From Symbiodinium natans (lineage: Eukaryota; Sar; Dinophyceae; Suessiales; Symbiodiniaceae): DNA of 64,000 bases. Location of the stretch: positions 186,001 through 250,000 of the forward strand of contig CAJNDS010002668.1 of assembly GCA_905221605.1 (NCBI GenBank), given 5' to 3'. The notes under the pieces are model-generated. The model worked only from the letters and a program-made list of their open reading frames with translations, was not told where the DNA came from and ran no database searches. This document shows positions 10,401 to 20,882 of the stretch, in pieces. Position 1 is the first letter of the stretch. Each line of letters opens with the position of its first letter. Made by a program: the position numbers and the translations under genes.

Positions 10401-13400
10401 TCTATGTCTGTGGAGGCGCTCTGGCATGTAGGACCGGGAGTAGGCCCTTTTTTCGCTTTTTTTGGGTTGCGGTTCCCTTCTCATCCCCTTAAACCAAAAA
10501 GGGTACCCTTTCTATTCCTAGGTTACTCCCAGGTCTAGGCATGTACTTGCTACAATGAGGGGCCCTCGTGCCCCCCGTGCTATGCCAATTAACTATAGTT
10601 AACTTATATCCTAAGTTTAGGATCTTTAGAAACCAATTTAGAGTCTTTATAAAACTATATTGCTTAACGATGAATAAGGGGCAGATATATATATATATAT
10701 ATATACATATGTCCTAAGTTAGGATCCTTATAAGCCAATTTAGGGTCCTTGTATATCTCTACTTATTACTACGGTGGGTCCGTGCATGGGGGTTTACGAA
10801 TATAGTTGACCCCTGAAGTAGACCGCCATATCGTAGGAGTCCCTGATAATGAGAACCCCAAGAAGGTGACCCCGAATTTCGGAGACCCCTCATATAGTCA
10901 ACATGGCCCTTGTCTGTGCTGCAGCGACACACCGGACATTGCGATCATGTGAGTCGGTAACTGTAAAGGCTGCAGATGTAGCTGTCCTTGTTGCAGCCCG
11001 TGCCTAGAACTACTGGGAGGTTCAGGCTACTTACAGCCCCAACTATATCTGAACTTATACGCCCCAGAAGTCCCCTAAGGCCTCCAAGTAGTTCCTCAGT
11101 AGACTTGTAATTGGGGTTATAAGTACCCATGTACCTCCAAGTAGGGGAGAAGATTTCCATCAAGCCCCTGGCAAAGAAAAAACGGCAGAATTGGGCTGCA
11201 CATCAGGAGAGTAGACCAGAACTATGGTGTGAACATCGATATTCGAGGCTTCCTGTAACTTGAAACCCTAAACCCTAAACCCTAAACCCCTGCAAGGTCG
11301 GCTCTGTGAGACCGTCTTGGCAGTGGTGGAGCGGTTCGACCCAGGAATGGCTGGGCTTTAGGGTCTGGGGTAGGGTTTAGGGTTTAGAGTTTAGGGTTTA
11401 GGGTTTAGGGTTTAGGGTTTAGGCCCTAAACCCTAAACCCTAAAGTTTAGGGTTTAGGGTTTAGGGTTCTTGCAACATCAAGGGCTGTGTCTCGGCTGTT
11501 CGGGTGCCATACGTCTCGTTAGCCCTGAATGCAGAGCCCATGAACCAGGCTAGGCCAAACTGCTTTTGCGGGTTCTTCATGGGTTTCCCTACTGATACCC
11601 CCCTCTACAATACCCCCCCTAAGTTCCCTCCCTTAAATAACCTTAATTGGCCTCAAATATTCTTAAATAGCCTTGAAATATGGGGGGGAACGTAGGGGTC
11701 GTATAGAGGGGGGTAGTAGGGGGCTTGATGGGGCTTGCAAGTGGGGGTATTCAGACCACCCTAGCCCCGAAACCCTAAACCCTTCGTCCTCTGCGGTTCA
11801 CACCTAGCGGCTGCCTGAAATCAGCTGCTGCAGGAATCGAGCGATGGGAGATGCTACCAAGGCAAGGGCATCAGGTGAACTAGGACCCGAAGTCCTAAGC
11901 CCTAAACCCTAAACCCTCTCATTCCCTTTCTTTAGGGTTTAGGGTCCCTTACAATCCCCTTAAAACCAGAAAGGGTACCCTTTTTATTGCTAGGTTACTC
12001 CGAGGTCTAGTGAATCTTGAGGTAGTGCTCATGGCCAAAACGCTTCATAGTAGAGTGAGTAACCTTTTTAGCCTTCTGGGGGAGTTATACTCCCTAGATA
12101 TTCCCAAAGGTTAACCTTTAGTTCTCCTCGGGTACAAAGAACGAAAAAAGGGCTTCAGAAACAGCGTTGTTGTCAACAGGGTCATCGTGTCGCGCAGAAC
12201 AGCGGCAATCGATTGAGTGCGCCTGATGTTAAGTTGAAGTTTTCTCTCAAGAAAGAAGCCGAAGCCCTAAACTCTGAATGTCCTTGTTTTAGGCGCTTGG
12301 GTTTTTTTTCCAAAAACCCTAAACCCTAACCCCTAACCCTCAACCCTAAACCCTAAACCCCTAAAGCCTAAACCCCTAAACCCCTAAACCCCCTAAACCC
12401 CTAAACCCCCTAAACCCCTAAACCCCCTAAACCCCCTAAACCCCTAAACCCCTAAGCCCCTAAACCCCTAAGCCCCTAAACCCCTAAACCCCTAAACCCC
12501 TAAACCCCTAAACCCCTAAACCCCTAAACCCCTAACCCCTAACCCTAAACCATCCGCTGAGGGATCCTTGGGATGCCCTCCACCCCAAGCCCTCAAACAA
12601 CGAAAGGAAAGCTGTTTAGGGTTCAGGGGTTACCTACAGTTTAGGGTTTAGTGTTTAGGGTTTAGGGTTTAGGGTTTAGGGTATTACGGTGTAGGATCCA
12701 TGGCTCAGGGTTCAGGAGTAACTTGACACCTGAAGACAGGGCACATTACCCTTTTGGAGGGGCAACGAAACTCCCGCTGGGGCTCTGCTTGTAACTAGGG
12801 GGGGGCCCCTCCTTGTATGATGGGTTCCCCTACTACACCCCTCCCCCCCCATAATGAAAGGCTATTTAGGGAGAGTTAAGCCTGATTAAGGTTACTTAAG
12901 GGGGGAACCCAGGGGGGGGGTAGTATAGAGGGGGCTTGTCGGGGAACCTGTGATTGCAGGGTCTCGGGTGCAGCGTTAGATCCTGCAAGGCAACCCACCG
13001 CACGGAGTGGCTGCGCCGCCGCCACTGTCAAGGGCTGCGTCTACATCATGGGCGGCAAATGCCGCCTGGAGACTTTAGGGTTTAGGGTTTAGGGTTTAGG
13101 GTTTGTCTACAAGAAAAGGGAACTAAAATGGGCCTTTGGTGGATGTCACTTCTTTTCGGTCTGGAAGCGTGTATTAAACCCTAACCCTCCCTAAACCCTG
13201 TATTTCCCCAAAGACAGAGTATCAAAGAGTTCGAGGGTGTAGGGTTTAGGGGCTCAGGGATCGAACTAGTCCTCAAACCCAGTAACAAAAAAGAGTCTCA
13301 AAGTTCAGGGTTTAGGGATTTAGGGTTTAGGGTCCCTTGCCCAGGCTGATGAACAACTAAGGATTCGGGCATGGGGCTTGATGGTGGAGAGAGTTGCCAG

Positions 13401-16400
13401 GGCTGCATTGTCGGAGTCGTGCAGAGATACCGTGAGGGCCCCGCTTACTATAGTCGCTATTGTGAATAAGGGACTTGTATAGCTAAGTTAGGATCCCTAT
13501 GACCCAATTTAGGGTCCTTATAACTTATAACTCTACTTATAACTAGGAGGGGGTGGAGGGGCCTACCCCTAAACCCTAAACCCTAAACCCCCTCCTTATA
13601 GGAGGATGCAAGGGCCCTCCTTGTAGTGTCTGGAGTGATTGAGACTGACGGAGTGGAGAGGTAAAGTCTCTGGTACAGGCAAGCTCAGCATCAACCCGAA
13701 GCCACATAAAACACTTACGAACCCCAAATTGAGGGTTTAGGGTTTCGGGTTTTAGGGTTTTTGGGTTTTGGGGTTTTAGAATTTAGGAATTTGGGGTTTA
13801 GGGTTTAGGGTTTTCAATTCTGCAGATGCACTGCAGGTAGCAATGGCCGCGTTCAGGGCGTGGCGGAGCGCTTCCACCCTACTTTTGGCTTTTCGGCTGG
13901 ACTTTGGGGGTCGGGGCGCGCTAGGCCCCGCTAAGCACTTTAAAACCTGGCCAATACCCTTGGTATTGCCTTGTGAGGTGGTAAGGTCCCTATGGCATGC
14001 CAAAGACCAGTTTAACGTAGAAGCCCCCCAAGTTAGCCCCCCAAGTTAGCCCCCTCAAGTTTTAAGTAGAGCTATAATGTAAGGACCCTAAATTATAAGG
14101 ATCCTAACATCGGGTATACGTCCCTTAACTGTAGTTAGTACAGTAAGGGCGGCCCCTCATTGTAGGCTCAACATGCTTAAAATGTTTTCCTTGGACAGCG
14201 CAATATACAGGATTTATCCAGGAAGTCTTGAACATTTAGGGTTTATAGGGGTTTTGCGTTTTGGGTTTAGTTTAGTCATCCCCAGCATCCAGAGACCAGG
14301 GTTCAGGGTCGTACGCATGTTGAGTTGCCTGGGGCCGGCGGGCCGCCAGACCCCCATCCCCTAGTGGCTTATGATACTCAACAAGTCCAGGCGAACAGGG
14401 TTTAGGGTTTAGGAACACGCAGTGAGAAGACCCAGGAACCTTGTGGGGTGGGTGGGAGGGGGGCGAGATGGGGGGGGGGGGGGGGGGGGGGTTTGAGTAT
14501 GACTGAAACATGCAGCAGCAATCCTGCGACACCAAACCCTCAACCATCAACCCTAAGAATGTGGACGGGCCAGTTTGCACATGTGTGAACTCTTCGAGGT
14601 CCCAGCTTTCAAACCTTTTTTTGGGGAAAGCCGTAGGGTTTAACAACCTATAGTTCAGGTGTAGGTTTTAGAGTTTAGTTGAGAGTTTCGGGTTCAGAAC
14701 CCTGGACCCGAACTTTAAGAATTCACAGCGTAGGCTCGGAACACGAAACCCGCAGCGTTGAGCCGCGTCCGAGGACGGTGGGAGAAGCTTCCACCGATGC
14801 TCTCCCCACGCTCGGCGTTTGCTGCAGGCTTTGCTCTTGTGAGGTTTTGGGTTTTAGGGTTGAGGGTTTGCAGTTTAGGTTTTAGGGTTTACGGTTTGGG
14901 GTTTAGGGTTTAGTGTAAGGTTTTGGGTTTAGGGTTTAAGTTTAGGGGTTTAGGGTTTGGTGTAAACAACATGTATTTTGAAACATTTCATGGCCTACGA
15001 AGCCATGAGCTGAAGGTTCTAGGGTTGGGTTGGTTTGGGTTTAGCGGGGGGTTTAGGGTTTATAGGGTTTAGGGTTTAGGGTTTTGGTTCAGGGGTGGGC
15101 GGCACGGGGAGGGGAGTCTACGGTTTTCCGACGAATTGTCTTCAAGGTGGGCAGCCACACAATCAGCCCGGCTACCGACAACCGCAGATTCTAGCTCATG
15201 TTTTGGGTTTACCGGTTGTCTTGGACAGTAGAACTTGACAAGGAATCTTCAGAGTCTTTAGAGCTACAACTGAGGGTCTAGCTTGCATGTCCTACCGACA
15301 CGTTTTTGGAGACAATCTTGCAGAAGCTTCGTAGATGTCCTTCATTGAAAAGTGCTTCTAAGCTGGCACTGAGAACTTCTGAAGGACAATTGCACCAGAG
15401 TCGTGGCCTGCACCCAAAGTTATATGCCACCCTGCTGAATCCTCAGCCGCAAAGGCACAGTGGGGGAGTTGATCTACGCTGCGGGCGGTTTCAACGGCTC
15501 CGTCGCCCTGTCCAGTGTGCCCGGGCAGCTTTTCGCTGAGGAAAGCGGATGTTTGTGAAAGTCGAAAGAGACAGGGTTTTGCTTGCACGGCGGTGAAAAG
15601 CCGCGTAAGCCCCCAGACTCGCAAACCTCTATAACCCTAAACTTAAACCCCGAGCCCGAACCCACATGAGCCCCCAGACTCGTAAACTCCTACAACCCAA
15701 AACCCCGAGCCCGAACTCACATATGAATAGAATGGTAATCATGCTTTGAATGGCCAAGCATAACAACCCGAAGCTTTAGAAGCAAAACTCTGGGACCTCA
15801 GTCGCTGGCAGTCCGAGGTCGAGTGCTTCGATTCGTCAACGGGTTTCTGGTCAGAGCTCCGGCACTGCTACTTTAGGGTTTAGGGTTTAGGGTTTTAGGG
15901 GTTTAGGGTTTAGGGTTTAGGGTTTAGTCGCTTCTGGGGGGCGCGATTTTGGGCGTTAGGGGGTTAAGGCATTTCCCGGCTTCCCTCAACACTAACCCCT
16001 CAACCACTTTCGAGGGCACCCCTAAACCCTAAACCCTAAACCCTAAAACAACCTCTTTGATTCCTTTTTTTGGGGGGCTCGGGGGCTTGGGAGCTCGAAG
16101 TCAGGGTTGCCCGAAGCCCTACTTGGGGGAAGAGCGCCTTAAGGTTCGAAGGTCCATTCCTCGAAGTTCTGAGGTGCAGAGCGGTAGTGAGCTTAGGGTT
16201 TAGGGTTTAGGGTTTAGGGTTTAGGGTTTAGGGTTTGGCGGTTTTCAAACTGGGACTTGGTGACACACCCTAAACCCTGTCGCCTTGAGGGGGGGGTCCG
16301 AGCACAACAACAGTGGCTGGGCTGGGGAACACCCTCCCCAAACTGCAAGCCAAGACGATCAGACAACCAACCATGCAGTAGCCGCTAGCTTGGGAAATTC

Positions 16401-16985
16401 GGGGCTTCCGGATTCTTGGCCTCCCGAAAACCCTAAACCCTACGGGTTTGCCCTAAACCCTAAACCCTAGGCCCTAAACCCTACTACCCTACGGGTCTAT
16501 AGGGCTTAGGGGCTCAGGGTTGGCACCCTCAGGAGTGTCCGACCATGTCTACTCCACGCGTGGGCGGTGCTGCAGCAGTCACGGGAGGTGTGGCTAGCGA
16601 GTTTAGGGTTTAGGGTTTAGGGTTCAGGGGTTTCAAGCATATGGGATTAGGACATTCGGGCTTTATGGTTGCAAGCTTTTGGGGCAAAAGGGCCTCCAAT
16701 CCTGCACCCTAAACCTTAAGTCATGTGCCAGCAGGAAAAGGCCCTCCCTCAACCATTTGAACACAGGGTTTTTACAGTTTAGGCTGAGAAAAAAATGGGG
16801 CATCGGCTTCTCATGAAATGAAAGGGCACCCTTCTCAGGGCTTCATTTCTATGGAGCACAACTGCAGCGAGCGATGAGACCCCCCCCCCCCCAACTGCGC
16901 CCAGTTGCCGCAGGCTGCCTTTATGTTTTCGGTGGCAAGTCGGCAGAGGCGATGCGGAATGGGGCTGGGGACATTGCAAGGGCTA
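7439..16985 (+). CDS. Kelch-repeat (beta-propeller) protein gene, many small exons, ends uncertain
   Basis: A Kelch protein folds into a propeller and usually binds a partner protein; partner and location cannot be read here. Kelch blades (double glycine, then E-R-F/Y, then W) appear in order in short exons at about 7439 (SIYVIGGACRNLGRL), 8074-8178 (MKRLDAGGTEWQPVPSM), 9366 (GHLYVFGGEAVSV), 9960-10004 (AERFEPLHGTWE), 10340-10427 (LPPMPTARAGCAATTVDGL, then IYVCGGAL), 11297 (VLAVVERFDPGM), 11834 (IERWEMLPR), 12990 (PTARSGCAAATVKGCVYIMG), 13401 (VGVVQRY, weak), 13826 (NGRVQGVAERFHP), 14756-14838 (RWEKLPPMLSPRSAFAAGF), 15447-15516 (GELIYAAGGFNGSVALSS), 15812 (SEVECFDSSTGFWSEL), 16533-16587 (PTMSTPRVGGAAAVTG) and 16914 (GCLYVFGGKSAE). 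Several junctions rejoin blades in frame with GT-AG ends, for example 16587/16914 and 15516/15812. That makes at least five or six blades, a normal propeller size. The first exon and the true 3' end were not found, and any N-terminal BTB or other domain is outside what I can recognise. Confidence 0.85.
7543..7592. repeat. Telomeric TTTAGGG array in Kelch intron
   Basis: Seven units, beginning at the apparent 3' edge of the first Kelch exon. Confidence 0.93.
8366..8450. repeat. Imperfect CCCTAAA tract
   Basis: About eleven units, several with point variants such as cttaagccc, aatcctta and acccgaa. Confidence 0.85.
8628..8701. mobile_element. T6-family palindromic element
   Basis: acagtccttaacagggat at the left pairs with attaaggactgttagcataa near the right. 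It ends ggggtaacatccc, as the family does at 33863 and 35000. Confidence 0.6.
9256..9345. repeat. Telomeric CCCTAAA array
   Basis: Twelve perfect units immediately upstream of the Kelch exon at 9366. Confidence 0.95.
9579..9687. mobile_element. T1-family palindromic element
   Basis: Ends cttggtagcccagtggtacc and tttactgggctactaag are inverted copies. The internal motif gttcccttataaagtaacca is shared with at least eight other copies. About 110 bp, no ORF, within a Kelch intron. Confidence 0.75.
10047..10138. mobile_element. T5-family palindromic element
   Basis: gcttagtaggaatgaggga pairs with tccctcattccctactaag at the other end, giving a hairpin of about 90 bases. The second copy is at 62458. 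It sits about 40 bases inside the intron after the Kelch exon at 9960. Confidence 0.75.
10250..10330. repeat. TTTAGGG tract with GGGCTTA and GGGGTTT variants
   Basis: About eleven units just upstream of the acceptor of the exon at 10340: one of the few places where G-strand repeats lie before an exon. Confidence 0.9.
10430..10537. mobile_element. T1b variant element starting at a splice donor
   Basis: accgggagtaggccc at the left pairs loosely with aggttactcccaggtct at the right. The core 'ccccttaaaccaaaaagggtaccc' matches copies at 11928 and 36017. Its left edge lies 2-3 bases from the predicted donor (gtagga, 10428) of the Kelch exon at 10340. Confidence 0.6.
10556..10790. mobile_element. 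T3-family element with a TATA microsatellite inside
   Basis: The family motifs gttaggatccttataa and caatttagggtcctt appear twice. A (TA)n run at 10686-10706 separates the halves. Confidence 0.55.
11009..11144. mobile_element. T2-family palindromic element
   Basis: Left end actactgggaggttcagg, right end aagtacccatgtacctccaa. The middle has aactatatctgaacttatac. Confidence 0.65.
11372..11470. repeat. Telomeric tract that switches strand twice
   Basis: TTTAGGG units to about 11425, then about three CCCTAAA units, then TTTAGGG again. The two switches create perfect short hairpins. Confidence 0.9.
11579..11731. mobile_element. T4-family palindromic element
   Basis: Left arm tacccccctctacaatac and right arm gtatagaggggggtagtag are inverted. 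The internal parts ccttaattggcc/ctcaaatattc are also semi-palindromic. About 150 bp. Confidence 0.7.
11928..12012. mobile_element. T1b variant element
   Basis: The core ccccttaaaaccagaaaggg and the end attgctaggttactccgagg match the copies at 10430 and 36017. Confidence 0.5.
12316..12550. repeat. Variant telomeric array made of CCCCTAAA octamers
   Basis: After a few ordinary units, more than twenty consecutive units read CCCCTAAA or CCCCCTAAA instead of CCCTAAA. The extra C is carried by neighbouring units, so it spread locally. Confidence 0.95.
12821..12949. mobile_element. T4-family palindromic element next to half a T3 element
   Basis: Left end tgggttcccctactacaccc, right end ggggggtagtatagaggggg. 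The sequence just before it (gggggggcccctccttgta, 12800-12817) is a T3 terminus. Confidence 0.7.
13436..13622. mobile_element. T3-family element holding a short telomeric tract
   Basis: It begins gggccccgcttactatag and ends ggccctccttgtag, with gttaggatccctatgaccca inside. Three CCCTAAA units lie at about 13568-13590. A GTGAGG donor-like site at 13432 sits 4 bases before the element. Confidence 0.65.
14045..14166. mobile_element. T3-family palindromic element
   Basis: It has the inverted-orientation motifs ggaccctaaattataaggat, cctaacatcgggtatac and the terminus gggcggcccctcattgtag. Confidence 0.6.
14471..14491. repeat. Poly-G run
   Basis: About 20 consecutive G residues inside a Kelch intron. 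Its length may be affected by sequencing error. Confidence 0.9.
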
Positions 16986-17278
16986 AAAGCTACGAATGTT
17001 GAAAGGGTTTCTTTTTTTGTTCTGAAGGGCTTAGGGCTCTATGGACTTGGGGGGGCAGGGTTTGGGGTTGAGGGGCTTCTAAATTTTCGGTTTCATTCCG
17101 AAGGGCTTAGGGCTGCCGGGGGTGCTTCCCTTCCGGCGGACTCAAGACCCAAGATGCAGAAAGACTGGAATCGAGTGCTTAGGACGTGCTTGTCTTGGTG
17201 CCGACTCGGCGGAACTGAGATCGCAGTAATTCCAAGTTCCAAGTTTGCAGATCACACTAGCAGAACCACATCAGGTGC

Positions 17279-17332
17279 ATCTCTCTTTGTGTGTCTCTCT
17301 CTCTCTCTCTCTTTCTCCCTCTCGCTCTCGTG

Positions 17333-17372
<40 letters not shown>

Positions 17373-17382
17373 GCTTGTTTCA
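17279..17382. repeat. CT-dinucleotide microsatellite
   Basis: A (CT)n run with TTTCTC and CGCTCT interruptions. The long open frames across it on both strands (Ser-Leu or Arg-Glu repeats) are artefacts of the dinucleotide. Confidence 0.95.
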
Positions 17383-18110
17383 GGTCTTTGCTCTCTGTCC
17401 CAGTCGACTGGTAGATCATGCCACTTGCCAGAGTGACAAGCGTGTAGAGCGACTTTTGCGAATGACAGGACATGGCCCTTGCTGGTGAGTGCTACGATCC
17501 CCATCAACAACTTTGGGTGAAAATGCTGCTCAACTGATTAGTGTGGAGAGCCTGGCGTTTGGTGCTTGCTTGGCAGAGCAAGCCCCTGCGATGAGGCCCA
17601 TACCAGCTTGCTTACCCTGATACGTGTTGGCTGAAGACCCGACCTTGAGCAAGCGTCAGTCAGCTGGTAGACCTTCACGGGAGTTCTGTCACAACCCTAA
17701 ACCCTAATTCCTAAACCCTATATGTATATTTCTATATATATATATATATATATGTGCTAAACATGTTGATGCAGGTCCTTGCAATACATCTGTCTGTAGC
17801 CAAGCAAGACTCACATTCATTGTGGTGTGCCAGCCTGTCCGTGTCCCGCTGCTCGTAGTTTCAGGCTGACTCTGGAATCCTTTTTTGTGAGAGACTTGCG
17901 AGAAGGGTTAAGGGTTTAGGTTTGAGGGTTTAGGGTTTAGGGTTTATAGGGTTTAGGAACGTCTGTCACACGCTTCCGGGTAGTGCTGTCAGGCCTTGCA
18001 ATTCGCCCCATGCCCCCCATGCCCCTCCCCCCCTCCCCACCACCTCACTGCGTGTTGTGCAACTTCCACCAGTCCGTAGTGAAAGACGTCTCCAAATCCA
18101 GGCTCGCCAG

Positions 18111-18162
18111 GCTTCATGCAACGAGAACTTCTGCGTCCTCGAGAACCCCGAATCTGTCTTTT
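18111..18162 (+). CDS. Candidate exon, cysteine-containing, unidentified
   Basis: A CGCCAG acceptor, then the reading ASCNENFCVLENPESVF, then a canonical GTAGGT donor at 18163. The composition is protein-like. The next candidate coding pieces are at about 18390 and 18541. Family unknown. Confidence 0.45.
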
Positions 18163-18389
18163 GTAGGTCATATGGAACCCTCAACCCTAAACCCGAAACC
18201 TATCAAAAAGTAGGCTTGGGGCTCTTTTTGTCCAGCATATTATCGCAAAACAACCATCCTGAACTCTAAAACCCTAAACCCCAAACCCCAAACCCTAAAC
18301 CCTAACCCCTAAACCCTAAACCCTAAACCCTAAACCCTAAACCCTAAACCCCAAAAAGCCTCCAGACCCCGACCCGATCGATCTCTTAG

Positions 18390-18580
18390 GCCGCCCATGG
18401 GCGATCGACAGGTCTACTGCCTCTTGGCAGATTCTGGAAAGCTGACGCGTGATTTTTTAGGTTTGCTTTTAGCAGGGGCCCAACGGTTATGAATTGGTCA
18501 TATCTTTTTGTCTTCGTTTTTGGGGGGAGGGGGGGGCAAGCTATGTCCCTGATGGGAACTGCTCCTGGAAGTTCGAGTAG
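18390..18580 (+). CDS. Candidate last two exons of an unidentified gene
   Basis: The first piece reads MGDRQVYCLLADSGKLTRDF (about 18397-18456). A second piece after GCAAG at 18536-18540 reads YVPDGNCSWKFE and ends in TAG at 18578-18580. The intron between them is short and includes a G-rich run. It may belong to the gene of the exon at 18111 or to the tail of the Kelch gene; no domain is recognised. Confidence 0.4.
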
Positions 18581-19166
18581 GCGACTGGACTGGCAGGTTC
18601 CATTCTGGTTTAGGGCTTGGGGGGGTAATTAGGAATTAGCGCTTTAGTGGTTTTCCGAAAGGAGTCTTAAACAAAAAACGTAAACCCTAAACCCTAAACA
18701 ACAAAGTCACTGCAGTGCGGAGTGGTGAAGTCCAGGGCTTATCAGAGAGGTGGTGAAGTTTCCTTATGACTTCTCAAGCCTTGGCTTGAAGCCTTTGCAA
18801 GGTTGCTGCTCTAAGCACGTCAGAGAGCTCCTGGCAGCCTAAAACCCCAAACTTAAGGGGCGTAAGGAGGGACCCCTAGAAGGGACCCTAAAATCTTTTT
18901 CCCCTATATATCCCCTATATATATATATACACACGCACACACCCTATGTAGTCCCTATATGCCTAAGCAACCCCCAAAGAAGCCCCCAAATTGCCCCCTA
19001 TAGTGCCCTTTACAGGGGTCCCTCCTTTTGCCCTTTACCCTAAACCCTGAACCCTAAGCGCAGAAAACTGCACCTCCCCTTGACTTTTGCTCCGGGACAT
19101 CCTCTCGCTGCCTCTTCCCTAAATGCTGAATGGCTGGTCTAAGCCTTCGACATGAGAACCCCAAAG

Positions 19167-19257
19167 GGTTTAGGGTTTAGGGTTTAGGGTTTAGGGTTTA
19201 GGGTTTAGGGTTTAGGGTTTAGGCTCTAGGGTTTAGGGTTGAGGGTTTAGGGTTTAG
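19167..19257. repeat. Telomeric TTTAGGG array
   Basis: About ten units with one GGCTCTA variant, upstream of a possible terminal exon at 19290-19380. Confidence 0.93.
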
Positions 19258-19289
19258 GACCGATGTACCCTACGAAAGCTCCCGCTCCC

Positions 19290-19380
19290 AGGCGCAGGGG
19301 CCGCGGCTGTTTGTGCATGCTCCCCCTTCAGCAGGGACCTGAACATCGAGCTGTACAAAGATCGGATTCAGGGAGTGTAA
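19290..19380 (+). CDS. Candidate terminal exon, unidentified
   Basis: The reading includes CSPFSRDLNIELYKDRIQGV and stops at TAA, 19378-19380. Two other frames are also open across most of it, so the frame choice rests only on composition. No family is recognised. Confidence 0.3.
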
Positions 19381-19611
19381 GCGGACACACTGCATTTCAC
19401 CAACAGATGAACTTTAAACTTTTTGGGGTTTCCTCATTAACTAGGAGAAATAAAGTTCAACTTTTTTCCTCCTCTTTGATTATTGGAGAAGTAAGTTGAG
19501 GTTTAAGCTCCTTTCTTCCGGATGGCGTTCGAGACGTAGGGGTGCCGGAAGCCCTCCACCAGCAGAGGCTGCTGGCATGTGGAAGTCAGCGGGCGTGATC
19601 CTCAGAAAAAG

Positions 19612-19737
19612 CTTGGTCTTCGTTTTGGTTCTTGGTTCCCTTAGAAAGTAACCAACCAGAAAATGGATGGTTACCAGGGGTCCCCGTTTTTCTTGTTTTT
19701 TGCGACAGTAACCAACCAAATACCTAGGCTACCAAGG
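19612..19737. mobile_element. T1-family palindromic element
   Basis: gcttggtcttcgttttggtt at the left and cctaggctaccaagg at the right, with the shared core gttcccttagaaagtaacca. The core is partly duplicated (gtaaccaaccaaatacc). Confidence 0.6.
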
Positions 19738-20224
19738 CAAGAATGTCCAAGCAGTTCGAGTGCCTTAGGGCCCCTGAGCCTGTCAGGTTTAGGGGTTTAC
19801 AAGGTTCGGTTTAGGGTTTTGGGTTCTGGGTTTTAGGGTTTTTGGTTTAGGGTTCAGGGTTTAGGGTTTTTTACAAGGTTCAGGGTTCAGCTACCATGGA
19901 GCATGCGTGAGGAAGGAAGCCCGAGAATCCCAAGCACCCCTGGTAGCTCATCAGATACGGAGTCCCACCTAAACCCTAAAGCCCTAGAACCCTAAAACCC
20001 TACAACCCTAAAACCCTAAACCCTAGAACCCTAAAAACCTAAACCCTAAACTCCCTAGCACCCGGATGACTGCTGAAATCTGTCTCTGCTCCGATCTCGC
20101 CGTGCTGACTTTCTTAGTATGTTCGGAAGAGGCTGGTGGCTGTAGCTGCTTGTCCTGGTAGCCCTTGGAGGTCTCACAGGCACTTTGTGCTACGTATAGG
20201 CCCAGCCGACCAGAAGAGCCACAA

Positions 20225-20357
20225 ACCCTACAAGGAGGGGCCCCCTTTAAGATACTAGCTGAAGTCAAGGGACTTATAGCTTAAGTTAGGATCCTTATAA
20301 CCCAACCTGGGGTCCTTATAACTCTACTCAGAATTGGGGGGAGCCCCTCCTTGAAAA
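20225..20357. mobile_element. T3-family palindromic element
   Basis: It begins ctacaaggaggggcccc and ends gggagcccctccttg: inverted ends. The middle has cttaagttaggatccttata. Confidence 0.75.
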
Positions 20358-20465
20358 AGTCATGTTTCGAGCGTCGACGTGCAGAGTGTATAGAAGCTGA
20401 AGGCCTAACCTTCACGTAACCTTCCGTCATAAACTCTCCCTTGAGCCCAAAACACTCTCAACCCC

Positions 20466-20565
20466 TTGACAGCCCAGTGGTACCCTTTACATTTTTTGGG
20501 TTCCCTCACAAAGTAGCCAACCGAAAAGGGTACCCTAAGTTTGAGATGGTTACTGGGGTACTAAG
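20466..20565. mobile_element. T1-family palindromic element
   Basis: ttgacagcccagtggtaccc and ggttactggggtactaag, with gttccctcacaaagtagcca between. Confidence 0.7.
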
Positions 20566-20757
20566 ACCCGACAGTGGACTCTTCTGCTTGGCGCTTGCAT
20601 GGTCTCTTGTCGCTCCAAAAGCGGCCTTTGTGCGTTTTTTTGCCTTGCCTGGCCAAGGTGTAGCTATATGGAAACGACATCACGAAGAGGATTCCCATGA
20701 CTTCAAAAACCGCAGAACCAGAGACTCGAAATGTTCACCTCTAGAGGTCATACGTGG

Positions 20758-20882
20758 GAGTGTATATATATATATATACATATATACATGTATAATAACA
20801 GAGTATATATATATATATCCCTAGAACAACGGAGTGTACATATATATATATATAGATTTATTTATTTATTTATTTATGTATA
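20758..20882. repeat. TATA and TTTA microsatellites
   Basis: Three (TA)n blocks and a (TTTA)5 run. Confidence 0.9.

Noticed and set aside
13776-14003. A minus-strand ORF of 75 codons
   Set aside because: It is the shadow of the + strand Kelch exon at 13826, whose reading GVAERFHP fits the blade pattern.
16905-17510. ORFs with Ser-Leu or Arg-Glu repeats
   Set aside because: Products of the CT microsatellite. Only the short GCLYVFGG segment at 16914 is kept as a Kelch exon.
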